The notes beneath the pieces were generated by a model. That model saw only the letters and a list, made by a program, of their open reading frames with translations. It ran no database searches and was not told where the DNA came from. A program made the position numbers and the translations under genes. A DNA stretch of 64,000 bases from Candidatus Gastranaerophilales bacterium (lineage in GTDB: Bacteria; Cyanobacteriota; Vampirovibrionia; Gastranaerophilales; Gastranaerophilaceae): NCBI GenBank assembly GCA_944326565.1, contig CALVEL010000009.1, positions 1 through 64,000 of the forward strand. Direction: 5' to 3'. Of the stretch, positions 33,653-42,418 are shown piece by piece (position 1 is the stretch's first letter; each line of letters opens with the position of its first letter).

Positions 33653-35515
33653 TTACTCTAAAACGATTGCTCTGAAAGGACAGCTTGTAAAACAAGCTTC
33701 GCATTTGATACATTTGCTTTGGTCAATGTGATGCGGTTGCTTAACAGTGCCTGAAATAGCTCCAACAGGGCAGGTTCTTGCGCATTTTGTACAACCTTTA
33801 CAAAGATCTTCATTGATTACAACTTTTTTCATTGCTGTACAAACGCCTGCTGGACATTTTTTATCTTTTATGTGAGCTATATATTCGTCTTTAAAGTATT
33901 TTAATGTGGAAAGTACCGGGTTTGGAGCAGTTTTTCCAAGACCGCATAATGAACCGTCTTTTACTGCGTGAGCCAACTCTTCTAGTGTATCCAAATCTTT
34001 CATTTCGCCTTTGCCAGCTACAATTTTTTCAAGAATTTTCAACATATTTTTGGTACCTTCACGACAAGGAACGCATTTACCGCAGCTTTCGTTTTGTGTG
34101 AAATTCATAAAGAATCTGGCAACTTCTACTATACAAGTTTTGTCGCTCATTACAACAAGACCGCCAGAGCCAACCATAGCACCTGCTTTAATCAAGTTGT
34201 CATAATCCATAGGGATATCAAGATGTTCTTCTGTTAAACATCCACCTGAAGGTCCTCCGATTTGAACGGCTTTGAATTTTTTACCGTCTCTCATGCCTCC
34301 GCCTATATCAAAAACAATTTCGCGAAGTGTTGTACCCATTGGCACCTCAATTAAACCGGTGTTGTTTACTTCACCTGTAAGGGCAAAAGTTTTTGTACCT
34401 TTAGAGGTTTCTGTTCCCATTTGCGAAAACCATTCTGCACCTTTCAACATTATTACAGGCACATTAGCAAGAGTTTCTACGTTATTTATAAGTGTAGGTC
34501 TGCCAAAAAGCCCTTTATTTGCAGGAAATGGCGGTTTTGGTCTTGGCATACCACGCTCACCTTCAATTGAAGCTATTAAAGCGGTTTCTTCTCCACATAC
34601 GAAAGCTCCAGCTCCTTCTTTTATGTGAATTTCAAATGAAAAATCGCTTCCTAAAATGTTTTTACCCAAGAAATTTCTTGCTTCAGCATCAGCTATTGCC
34701 TTTCTTAGGCGTTTAATAGCAAGCGGGTATTCAGCACGAACATAAATATATCCTTCATCAGCACCGATTGCAAAAGCAGCTATTGCCATACCTTCAAGTA
34801 GTTTATGTGGATCTCCTTCCATTACGGATCTATCCATAAATGCTCCTGGATCTCCTTCATCTCCGTTACATACTACGTAAGATTTTCCGCCTCGATTAGC
34901 TGCTGTGAATCTCCATTTTCTGCCTGTCGGGAATCCGCCACCGCCTCTGCCTCGAAGTCCTGATTTTTCAATCGTTTCTATTACTGCTTCTGGATTATTT
35001 TCTTCTAAGACGTTTGCAAGAGCTTCATAACCTCTTACTGCTATAGCTTCGTCTATACATTCTGCGTTAATATTACCGCAATTTGCAAGTGCTGTTCTTG
35101 TTTGTTTTGCATAAAAGTTTATATGTTCATCATCCTGTACATGTTGATGGGTTTTAGGATCAACATACATTAATCTTTCGACTGGTTTATTATTTTTTAT
35201 GTGGCTTTCATAAATTTCTTCCACATCTTTTTCTTTAACTTTCACATATGTGACATGTTTATCAGGAATTACTACCAGTACCCCTTGTTCACAAAAACCA
35301 TGGCAGCCGGTTGGAACTATTGTCATTTTGTCATAGTCTGTAAGCACTGATACATCCGCGCCAAGTTCTTTGAATTTTTCTATTACTTTTAATGAACCGT
35401 TAGCTACACATCCAGTACCTGCACAGACCAAAACTCTTAATCCCTGTTTAGATATGTTTTCTTGTGCTTTTTTTTGTTCTTCTTTTATATCTATATTTAA
35501 TTTGATTTTTTCCAT
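33653..35515 (-). CDS. hydB: [FeFe] hydrogenase NADH-binding subunit (HydB/HndC/NuoF-like)
   Basis: The NAD(H)/FMN subunit. Thioredoxin-like [2Fe-2S] domain at the N terminus (C31, C36, C71, C75), the NuoF core with SGLRGRGGGGFPTGRKW (NADH/FMN, about 188-204) and the FMN loop GDEGDPGAFMDR, then the [4Fe-4S] motif ESCGKCVPCREGT, and at the C terminus two ferredoxin-type [4Fe-4S] clusters (CKGCTKCARTCP and CIKCEACFTSCP). This full layout is that of bifurcating hydrogenases such as the Thermotoga and Acetobacterium enzymes. AAGGAGG precedes the ATG; it overlaps hydC by one base. 620 aa. Confidence 0.96.
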   Translation of the reverse strand: MEKIKLNIDIKEEQKKAQENISKQGLRVLVCAGTGCVANGSLKVIEKFKELGADVSVLTDYDKMTIVPTGCHGFCEQGVLVVIPDKHVTYVKVKEKDVEEIYESHIKNNKPVERLMYVDPKTHQHVQDDEHINFYAKQTRTALANCGNINAECIDEAIAVRGYEALANVLEENNPEAVIETIEKSGLRGRGGGGFPTGRKWRFTAANRGGKSYVVCNGDEGDPGAFMDRSVMEGDPHKLLEGMAIAAFAIGADEGYIYVRAEYPLAIKRLRKAIADAEARNFLGKNILGSDFSFEIHIKEGAGAFVCGEETALIASIEGERGMPRPKPPFPANKGLFGRPTLINNVETLANVPVIMLKGAEWFSQMGTETSKGTKTFALTGEVNNTGLIEVPMGTTLREIVFDIGGGMRDGKKFKAVQIGGPSGGCLTEEHLDIPMDYDNLIKAGAMVGSGGLVVMSDKTCIVEVARFFMNFTQNESCGKCVPCREGTKNMLKILEKIVAGKGEMKDLDTLEELAHAVKDGSLCGLGKTAPNPVLSTLKYFKDEYIAHIKDKKCPAGVCTAMKKVVINEDLCKGCTKCARTCPVGAISGTVKQPHHIDQSKCIKCEACFTSCPFRAIVLE

Positions 35516-36009
35516 TAGTTTTCCTCCTTAATCAATGTATCAAGAACGATTGTTATTGCATCGGAGGTCATTTGTGGATATACTTTATCGTTTATAACAA
35601 CAACTGGTGCAAGCCCGCAAGCTCCAAGACAGCTTACTGTTTCTAATGAGAAAAGCCCGCTTTCGCTTGTTAATTGGCCTTCCTGCATGTTTAGTTTAGC
35701 TCTTATTGCATTTAATACAGGCATTGATCCTCTTACGTGACAGGCTGTTCCATCACATACTTTTATTTCAAATTTTCCTTTCGGTTGAAGTGAAAATTGT
35801 GCGTAAAAAGTTGCAACTCCAAAGACGGTTGCGGGGGATAGCCCTTCAACTTTTGTTCCGATATAAATCATTGCATCTTCAGGAAGATATCGGTATACTT
35901 CCTGAACTTTTTGAAGCATTGCAATCAAATTAGACTTTTTACCGCCACATGTGCTGATAATTTCGTCTAACTTTGATGTGTTAACAACATGATGGCTTTC
36001 AACACTCAT
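35515..36009 (-). CDS. hydC: [FeFe] hydrogenase [2Fe-2S] subunit (HydC/HndA/NuoE-like)
   Basis: The small electron-transfer subunit. Helical N terminus, then a thioredoxin-like fold with the four [2Fe-2S] cysteines in CDGTACHVRG and CLGACGLAP. Its length, 164 aa, is normal for NuoE-like proteins. The start codon has AGGAG upstream. First gene of the operon; the promoter at 36080-36108 and a run of ten G/C pairs lie upstream. Confidence 0.96.
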   Translation of the reverse strand: MSVESHHVVNTSKLDEIISTCGGKKSNLIAMLQKVQEVYRYLPEDAMIYIGTKVEGLSPATVFGVATFYAQFSLQPKGKFEIKVCDGTACHVRGSMPVLNAIRAKLNMQEGQLTSESGLFSLETVSCLGACGLAPVVVINDKVYPQMTSDAITIVLDTLIKEEN

Positions 36010-36079
36010 CTTAGACTCCTATTATGTGATTTACTATTAACCCCGATTAATGTTGTATTTTCAACACTATCTTATGAAA

Positions 36080-36108
36080 ATTATCGCACAAGCATTTTTA
36101 AAAAGCAA
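36080..36108 (-). promoter_or_regulatory. Probable hydCBA promoter
   Basis: On the minus strand TTGCTT (36108-36103), 17-base spacer, GATAAT (36085-36080), about 70 bases before the hydC start. No palindromic Rex-type site is evident. Confidence 0.6.
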
Positions 36109-36119
36109 GTTTTTCACAA

Positions 36120-36129
36120 GGGGGGGGGG
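36120..36129. repeat. Homopolymer tract of ten G (C on the hydrogenase strand)
   Basis: Ten G in a row in an AT-rich genome, lying 12 bases upstream of the -35 box of the probable hydCBA promoter and 24 bases downstream of the stop of the DUF2339 gene. Confidence 0.95.
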
Positions 36130-36153
36130 CTTGTAGTTATTAGCCTGGAAGGA

Positions 36154-38274
36154 TTATTTTGTGTATCTTTTATTGTACAGATATGAAAGTATCATTAAAA
36201 TAATACCTAGTGTGATGATTGCAATAAATTTGTACAGTATATCAATGTTTGACAAATCATATATTAGAATTTTCAGTATTGATAAGATACACAAACCAAT
36301 TCCTGAATTTTTAAGATAGTCTTTATTTTTCAAAATTCCTATGGTTGTTATTATTCCTGCATATACAATCCAACAAATTGATATAAGGTATTGTCCTTCA
36401 TTTATTGAATATTTATTGATTATATCATTTATTTCATAATGGAGCAGGATAAATCCTAAGAATATCCCTAAATATTTATAGATTTTATTTTTTGTCCATT
36501 TCGCATACAGGATTGAAGTAACTATTCCAGTTAAAAAGGCAACTGTTCTGATATTTATTACAGGAATAAAGGCTTTTATTGGTATGTAATGAATTCCTGT
36601 TATTAAAAGACATAGTGCAGCACAAATTCCAAAGAATCCTGCAATTATAGAAATAAAATTATTTGAATTAGTTGCATAATATAATTTTTTTAAATTTATT
36701 GTGTAAGCGAAAGCTAAGATTACATTTGTCATTTCATTTATGAAAACAGCTGATGTATTTTCGCCTATAAATCTTTGAGTAATAATATTATTTAGTTCAA
36801 GTCCTATGTATAAATATATTGATGTAATGCATATAAATTTGAAAAATTCAGCAAAACTAATTAGCTTTGTTTCATCTGTTTTTTTTAGCAAGTAATATGA
36901 AAAAGCTGAAGATAGAATTATAGGAGTGAACATTAAAAGTCTGATGTTCCATATCGGCGTGTATTTCCCGATACTTTTTACTGCCAAAACTCCGTCTATA
37001 GGAATTATTGCACAATATGCAGCAGCAAAAATACCAATAGCCCAGGCTCCGAGAAATCTAAGTTTATATTTATATGAGTAGAAAGCTAATACAGCTGTTT
37101 CTATTGACCAAGCAAAGCATTTTGTGGTGGGCGATTTGTCGCATATAAAATATGTGAAAAGAGTTGAAGTTACTAAACTAAGGTTTATATAATTTTTCAA
37201 ATTATCAATATTCGACTTTTTATAGTAGGCGATTATTGAGTATATCAAAGTTATTCCAAGTTCAGCATATGCAATCATATGAGAATCTGAGTGAAATACT
37301 TTTATTAAGATAATAGAAAATACAGTTATGTTTATATAGTTTAGCAGTTGATTTTTAACTTCACTATCTGGTTTTATAATGTCATATACTACATAAAGTC
37401 CCCACAAAGTGAGCGGAAAAATTATTTGAATTTCTGTGCAATAAATTAAAGCTGCTAACATTGTAAGAGGCAGGTTTATTAAATTAACTATATCTTTAGA
37501 CGGGTTTCTGTAAGTATATAAAATTGATATTAAGTTTATAAATATTAAATAACCGAATAAAAAGTTATCGGATATAATAAATTCGGAGTTTAAGAAAATT
37601 ACGTTTAAATATCCTGCAATCAAAGAAATTACAAGCATTGATACAGTTTTTAGTTTGTCTGCAAAATAAAATGCTAAAAGTAAAAATGCTGTTGCTATTA
37701 TAAAAGTTACAGGCAAATTGAAAAGATGAAAAATGCCGCTTGCACAGTAAGTAGATATAAACATTGCTCCAAATCCTGTACCTAGTAATACTTCTGAATA
37801 GTTTCTCAGATTTTCTTTATTATACAGTTTTAAAGCCCCAATCATCATTGCAATTCCAGAAAGGTATCCTAAAGTTATTTTTAATTGTGCTGTGAATACA
37901 AAAAATGGTGAAATCATTTTTATTAAAATAACTAAAGCTACTAATATTGCAAATGCTCCGATTTTGTTAAATATATTGCCAAGAAAAATATTTTCAAATG
38001 ACTCTGATTTATTTTCTTTTTTTAAATTATTTTCTATAAATTGTGGGATAGTTTTTTCTTCTGATTGATAAAACAATTCATCAGGTATTTCAGAAATAGA
38101 TTCAATATTTTGAGGTTTTGTCTCGGTTGCTCCTTTAATTATTGATGGTTGTCCGTAAATATCTTTTTTTGTCAGTTTACCTTTTATATCTTTAATTGCA
38201 TCAGAAAGTTCAGTCAATTTATATTGAATTATTACAAGCCAAATTAACATTAATATTATAATTAAAGCAGTCAT
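36154..38274 (-). CDS. DUF2339-family polytopic membrane protein
   Basis: A 706-residue protein with one N-terminal helix (about 1-20), a charged cytoplasmic stretch (20-95), then roughly twenty closely packed hydrophobic helices to the C terminus. This pattern, with FENIFLGNIFNKIGAFAILV at the entry to the membrane part and TGFGAMFISTYCASG soon after, fits the DUF2339 family. Function is not established; the family is often described near cell-wall or envelope genes. AAGGGGG precedes the ATG. Confidence 0.75.
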   Translation of the reverse strand: MTALIIILMLIWLVIIQYKLTELSDAIKDIKGKLTKKDIYGQPSIIKGATETKPQNIESISEIPDELFYQSEEKTIPQFIENNLKKENKSESFENIFLGNIFNKIGAFAILVALVILIKMISPFFVFTAQLKITLGYLSGIAMMIGALKLYNKENLRNYSEVLLGTGFGAMFISTYCASGIFHLFNLPVTFIIATAFLLLAFYFADKLKTVSMLVISLIAGYLNVIFLNSEFIISDNFLFGYLIFINLISILYTYRNPSKDIVNLINLPLTMLAALIYCTEIQIIFPLTLWGLYVVYDIIKPDSEVKNQLLNYINITVFSIILIKVFHSDSHMIAYAELGITLIYSIIAYYKKSNIDNLKNYINLSLVTSTLFTYFICDKSPTTKCFAWSIETAVLAFYSYKYKLRFLGAWAIGIFAAAYCAIIPIDGVLAVKSIGKYTPIWNIRLLMFTPIILSSAFSYYLLKKTDETKLISFAEFFKFICITSIYLYIGLELNNIITQRFIGENTSAVFINEMTNVILAFAYTINLKKLYYATNSNNFISIIAGFFGICAALCLLITGIHYIPIKAFIPVINIRTVAFLTGIVTSILYAKWTKNKIYKYLGIFLGFILLHYEINDIINKYSINEGQYLISICWIVYAGIITTIGILKNKDYLKNSGIGLCILSILKILIYDLSNIDILYKFIAIITLGIILMILSYLYNKRYTK

Positions 38275-38332
38275 TATACCCCCTTACTAAAACTTTTTTA
38301 TTATATAGATATTAAATTACAGTGTCAATTTA

Positions 38333-38956
38333 TTAAATATTTTGAGCACAAAACTCTCTAATAGGGCAAATATCGCATTTGGGATTTATCGGTTTGCAAA
38401 CATTTTGTCCATGTGTAACTAGTAGAGTATTAATATCTATCCAGTATTTAATTGGGAGTTTTTCTCGAAGAGCAAATTCTGTTTCTTCAGGATTTTTTGT
38501 TTTTATATAGCCTAAGCGGTTGAAAATTCTGTGCACATGTACATCTACACATATTGCAGGTTCATTGAACCCAAGACTCATTACAAGGTTTGCGGTTTTT
38601 CTTCCAACACCTTTAAATTTTATCATTTCTTCTATTGATGCAGGAACTTTTGAATTGTATTTTTCAACAATTTCTTTTGATAATTCGACAATTTGTTTTG
38701 CTTTATTGGCATAAAATCCGACAGGATATATTGCTTTTTCTAATTTCTTTACATCGCATTTTGCAAAATCCTCAGGCGTTCTTCCAAGTTCCAGCATTCT
38801 TAGAGTCGCAGGATATGTGGTTTTGTCATTTGTACGCAGACTTAAAATACAAGCAATAAGCACAAGATAAGGATCTTTGAAACTGTCCATCAGTTTTACA
38901 AAATCACTTTTAGGTTGGTCGGCTTGTTTTAAATTTTCTACAATTTCGTCAATCAT
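38333..38956 (-). CDS. nth: Endonuclease III
   Basis: Base-excision DNA glycosylase/AP lyase for oxidised pyrimidines. The helix-hairpin-helix MIKFKGVGRKTANLVMS carries the catalytic lysine (in GVGRKTA), and D138-equivalent lies in CVDVHVHRI. The C-terminal [4Fe-4S] loop C-x6-C-x2-C-x5-C is intact (CKPINPKCDICPIREFC). 207 aa is typical. No clear ribosome binding site. Confidence 0.96.
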   Translation of the reverse strand: MIDEIVENLKQADQPKSDFVKLMDSFKDPYLVLIACILSLRTNDKTTYPATLRMLELGRTPEDFAKCDVKKLEKAIYPVGFYANKAKQIVELSKEIVEKYNSKVPASIEEMIKFKGVGRKTANLVMSLGFNEPAICVDVHVHRIFNRLGYIKTKNPEETEFALREKLPIKYWIDINTLLVTHGQNVCKPINPKCDICPIREFCAQNI

Positions 38957-38971
38957 AAAAGAATATTATTA

Positions 38972-39175
38972 CTAATCGGGTTTATATTCAATAATATCTT
39001 TTATATCGCATTTGAAATAGTTACATAATTTATTAATTGTACTTAATTTAACGTCTATATTCTCACCCTGTACAAGTTTCGAAATTGTAGCTTTGCTAAG
39101 ATCGGTTGCTTCTGCTACCTGATAGCCTTTCACTTTGTGCTGCCATATAAGTTCATATAATTTTATCGTAATCAT
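38972..39175 (-). CDS. Small Cro/C1-type HTH regulator
   Basis: 67 aa, essentially one XRE helix-turn-helix: VKGYQVAEATDLSKATISKL is the recognition region, followed by helices ending in LCNYFKCDIKDIIEY, the usual YozG/YdaS-like tail. It is divergent from the pilin-like gene at 39283, with a promoter and an 8-base direct repeat between, so it may repress that gene or itself. Confidence 0.8.
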   Translation of the reverse strand: MITIKLYELIWQHKVKGYQVAEATDLSKATISKLVQGENIDVKLSTINKLCNYFKCDIKDIIEYKPD

Positions 39176-39203
39176 AGTCTGATTATATATTTTAAATTAA
39201 AAC

Positions 39204-39241
39204 TTGACATTTTATTCATGTCTAGTAGAATAAATTCATGT
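39204..39241 (+). promoter_or_regulatory. Promoter with direct repeat before pilin-like gene
   Basis: TTGACA (39204-39209), 16-base spacer, TAGAAT (39226-39231). Two copies of ATTCATGT (39214-39221 and 39234-39241), 20 bases apart or about two helical turns, overlap and follow the promoter: a candidate operator for the divergent regulator. Confidence 0.5.
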
Positions 39242-39282
39242 ATAATTTATTTTTATTTAATATATTTTAATAAGGAGAATCT

Positions 39283-39957
39283 ATGAAAAGGGCTTTTACA
39301 CTTTCAGAAGTGCTTATAACACTTGGAATAATCGGAATAATTGCAGCGATGACTTTTCCGATATTGCTCGGAAATTATAAAATGAAAACTTTTGAAGTTG
39401 CCTTTAAAAAACAATATTCTACTTTGCAAAATGCTATTAATGCAATAACTGCTGAATATGGTATAAATGCTTGCTATGTTTATTACCCGAAAGGCTCAAT
39501 TGCTTACAAACAGAGAACAGAAGATTGTGAGCTTCTTGAAGAACGATTAATTCCTATGCTCAATTTAAAAGAATATAGTGATGATATAAAAGATAAATAC
39601 CCAACGAAAGCCGAAGTTCAAGCTTCGGGTGGAACTTCTATCAATTGGGCTTGTTCATATGATGATGCTATAAGAGGTGCAGATGTATATGTTTCTAATG
39701 ATGGTACCATTTTTATGTTTCGTATAAATACTTATCCAAAATTTGTAGGTTTTGATGTAAATGGAGAAGAAGGACCTAATAAATGGGGATATGATGTTTT
39801 TTTTATGGGACTTTCAAATCATAATCAATATGAAAGCGGTTCCAATATGATATTTTTGACGGACGAATTCTGTACAATTGTTGATAAAGGTGGAAAATAT
39901 CCTCGTACAATTTTGAGAAATCAAAAGAAAAATACTGATAATAGAATTTATTGGTAA
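39283..39957 (+). CDS. Type IV pilin-like (pseudopilin) protein
   Basis: Starts with the class III signal RAFTLSEVLITLGIIGIIAA: a short basic leader, no glycine at -1 before F, the invariant glutamate E at +5, and a hydrophobic helix. The 224-residue product has a C-terminal globular region with DVNGEEGPNKWGYDVFF, a motif shared with the second pilin-like protein near 53.3 kb. Two close cysteines (C60, C77-region) may form a disulfide. AAGGAG precedes the ATG. No other pilin genes are adjacent; PilC-like protein lies near 17 kb. Confidence 0.88.
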   Translation: MKRAFTLSEVLITLGIIGIIAAMTFPILLGNYKMKTFEVAFKKQYSTLQNAINAITAEYGINACYVYYPKGSIAYKQRTEDCELLEERLIPMLNLKEYSDDIKDKYPTKAEVQASGGTSINWACSYDDAIRGADVYVSNDGTIFMFRINTYPKFVGFDVNGEEGPNKWGYDVFFMGLSNHNQYESGSNMIFLTDEFCTIVDKGGKYPRTILRNQKKNTDNRIYW

Positions 39958-39966
39958 GTTAAATTT

Positions 39967-40980
39967 TTATGTTAATAATTTTTCCACATCAATTTTTGTT
40001 TTTAATTTAAGAGCATAGATATCATTGCGGGAAAAGTCTTTCATTTTTACGGCATCTTTTTCTGTCGTGACTATTGTACCGGTTGGTAATTCTTCTTCTG
40101 TATATCTGTGATGATCGTCAAAAGTTGTTTTTTCTTTTATTCTGTAATTTGTCAAAAAATTATAAAACTGTTCCGGTTGTCCGATTGCACATACAGCATT
40201 AATTTCAGTACCGTCATTTAGAATTTCACCGTTTTTTATATTATACACATAATCAGGTTCTGTATAGCAGACAGCAGTTTTTATATTCATTTTTTTTGCA
40301 GTAATTTTTGCTAACTTTTCAGCTCTGCTGTGGTCAATATTTTTGCTCACTATTATCATTTTATCAATGCGTTCGAAAGCTTCTTTCCCCTCACGCAGAG
40401 GACCTGCTGGTAAAAGTCTTTCGTTGCCGTACATTTTTTCACTGTCTGTTAATACAATATCAATGTTATGATATAGTTTTCTGTGCTGGAATCCATCGTC
40501 AAGAATTATTTTTGTTACGTTATATTTTTCTATTGCGAATTTTGCAGCTTTTACCCTGTTTTTAGATGTAATTACAATTGCTCCTTCTGTATTTTGAGCA
40601 AGCCAATAAGGCTCATCTCCGGCAAGTCGTGCATTATAAAAAATTTCTTTGCCGTCTGAAATTACATTGATTTGTTTATTGGGTAAAGCTCCACCATAGC
40701 CGCGTGATATAATTGCGACTTTTTCCCCGTTTGAAAGTAAATACTTTGCAATCTCTGAAACAACAGGAGTTTTACCGACTCCGCCTGTTGTGATATTTCC
40801 TACCGAAATTACAAAAGCATCAACTTTTTCTTGTTTTAAAAGACCACTGTCATAGAGCTTGTTTTTTAATCCGCTTCCAAGTCCGTAGAATATTGAACAA
40901 AACTCCAAAAGTCTGAATAAAAAGCCTCTTGCTTGTTTATTATAATGAATTTTTGTAATTTCGGTCTTGATATTTTTCAT
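39967..40980 (-). CDS. lpxK: Tetraacyldisaccharide 4'-kinase
   Basis: Phosphorylates the 4' position of the lipid A precursor at the inner membrane. P-loop GNITTGGVGKTP (61-72), the hydrophobic N-terminal amphipathic helix, SRGYGG (92-97), LAGDEPYWLA, ILDDGFQHRKL, and TTEKDAVKM near the C terminus are the LpxK landmarks. 337 aa. It sits six bases downstream of the MlaD-like gene and may share its transcript. Confidence 0.96.
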   Translation of the reverse strand: MKNIKTEITKIHYNKQARGFLFRLLEFCSIFYGLGSGLKNKLYDSGLLKQEKVDAFVISVGNITTGGVGKTPVVSEIAKYLLSNGEKVAIISRGYGGALPNKQINVISDGKEIFYNARLAGDEPYWLAQNTEGAIVITSKNRVKAAKFAIEKYNVTKIILDDGFQHRKLYHNIDIVLTDSEKMYGNERLLPAGPLREGKEAFERIDKMIIVSKNIDHSRAEKLAKITAKKMNIKTAVCYTEPDYVYNIKNGEILNDGTEINAVCAIGQPEQFYNFLTNYRIKEKTTFDDHHRYTEEELPTGTIVTTEKDAVKMKDFSRNDIYALKLKTKIDVEKLLT

Positions 40981-40986
40981 AACTTA

Positions 40987-42348
40987 TCAGAACATTAATC
41001 TCCAGAGTAAAAATCTTTTATTAAGCTTTTCTGAGAATTTTCTTAAATTACAAGTTGTAACTTTAGTATCATCAATAATAGTTTGTAATTCAGTTTTCTT
41101 TTCAGGTGTCATTTTATTAACAGATGCAAGAGCCATATTTAAATTAATCATAGCCTGATTAGCATTAGCAACAGCGCTTGTGAAATCATTTTTAAGCTGG
41201 TCGTTTTTAGTCATTCCATTGACGTAGCCGCTTATTTCATTAACATTCTGTACAATTTCTCTGATATCAGAAGCCATCTGTTCAGCTTCTGCTTCATTGC
41301 CTATGATTTTATTAATATTTTGAGCCAATTTATCTAATGAATTAGCTGTAGATAGCATTGTTGTCTTGAATTCAGGATCACCTATGATTTTATTTAGATT
41401 ATTAGACAGCGCATTAAAGTCTTTTGATGTTTGTGCAAGTAAATCCATCAATGTATCAATATCATCACGAGATGACTCAACTAGAGCATCAATTTTGCTC
41501 ATAGTGGATGCGGTTTGAGCTGTCAGTGAATTTATACTTTTGATTGAAGATTTTAATTCAGCTATTACTTCATCTGAAAGAATTTCATTTACTTTTTGAT
41601 TTGTTTCAGTTAGAGACTCTGCAGCTCGATACTGCCATTCCATAAAATCGGAAATTCTCATAGGCTCAATCACTGTATAAGGTGACTTTTGAGTTGGATA
41701 TGGTAATGTCACATCATCTAATGTTGATATAAAAAGTTTTTTCTTTCCGTTGTAGGAAATAGCTTTACCTTTAAGAAATTCTGGTAGAATCAATCCAGGT
41801 AAGTTTACTATATAGTCAACTTTATAAGCATTAGGTGTTTTTATTGAATCTTTAATATTATATGGAACTACTTCCTTTGATACAATTTCAATGTTTTTAA
41901 TGATACCTACATCATAATATTGATTATCAAGTTTCATTTGTACGGCATCATCTTTATATAAAACATTTCTATTTTCCATAGGTATATAAATAGTTCTTGT
42001 TCTTGGCGGAGTAATTTCAAGGAAAAGCTCTCCTATTAATCCAGATTGTTGAATGGAAAACACGGATGCGTTTGGAATTTCTATATTAGGCTCTGTAATT
42101 ACAAATTTAACTTTAACATAGCTGTTTTCACTATTAATGACAGGAGTAATTTCTTCAACTTGTCCAACTTTCAGACCCATCATCTGCACTCCTGAGCCGG
42201 GACGCATGCCGTTTACATCTTTAAAATTAATTTCTATTCTCTTGGCTGAGGTAAGAGCTCTGCCTTTCACTTTTAAGACAATTCCTACCAAAAGTACCAA
42301 TGCAAGAAGTGTTAAAAGCCCGACTTTAAAAGATGATGAAAATCTCAT
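40987..42348 (-). CDS. MCE/MlaD-family lipid-transport protein
   Basis: N-terminal membrane helix (about 9-27), one MCE domain (about 37-115, including VNGMRPGSGVQMMGLKVGQV), an intervening region (about 120-230) and a long helical C-terminal part (about 240-430) rich in heptads. MCE proteins carry phospholipid between inner and outer membranes as part of an ABC system (MlaEF or TGD2-like in cyanobacteria and chloroplasts). Neither the permease nor the ATPase is in the window. AAAGG precedes the ATG. 453 aa. Confidence 0.88.
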   Translation of the reverse strand: MRFSSSFKVGLLTLLALVLLVGIVLKVKGRALTSAKRIEINFKDVNGMRPGSGVQMMGLKVGQVEEITPVINSENSYVKVKFVITEPNIEIPNASVFSIQQSGLIGELFLEITPPRTRTIYIPMENRNVLYKDDAVQMKLDNQYYDVGIIKNIEIVSKEVVPYNIKDSIKTPNAYKVDYIVNLPGLILPEFLKGKAISYNGKKKLFISTLDDVTLPYPTQKSPYTVIEPMRISDFMEWQYRAAESLTETNQKVNEILSDEVIAELKSSIKSINSLTAQTASTMSKIDALVESSRDDIDTLMDLLAQTSKDFNALSNNLNKIIGDPEFKTTMLSTANSLDKLAQNINKIIGNEAEAEQMASDIREIVQNVNEISGYVNGMTKNDQLKNDFTSAVANANQAMINLNMALASVNKMTPEKKTELQTIIDDTKVTTCNLRKFSEKLNKRFLLWRLMF

Positions 42349-42418
42349 TAATAACCTTTCCTGTTCTATAATATAAAGTTATTGTAACAGAAAAATTATT
42401 TTGTGCAAAAAATTAATA

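Noticed and set aside
34272..34628. 118-codon open frame on the plus strand inside hydB
   Set aside because: It lies wholly antisense to an unmistakable NuoF-like gene, has no ribosome binding site and no recognisable domain.
36118..36134. G10 tract as terminator hairpin (ACAAG ... CTTGT)
   Set aside because: The five-base arms are too short and there is no T run; a slippage tract is a simpler reading.
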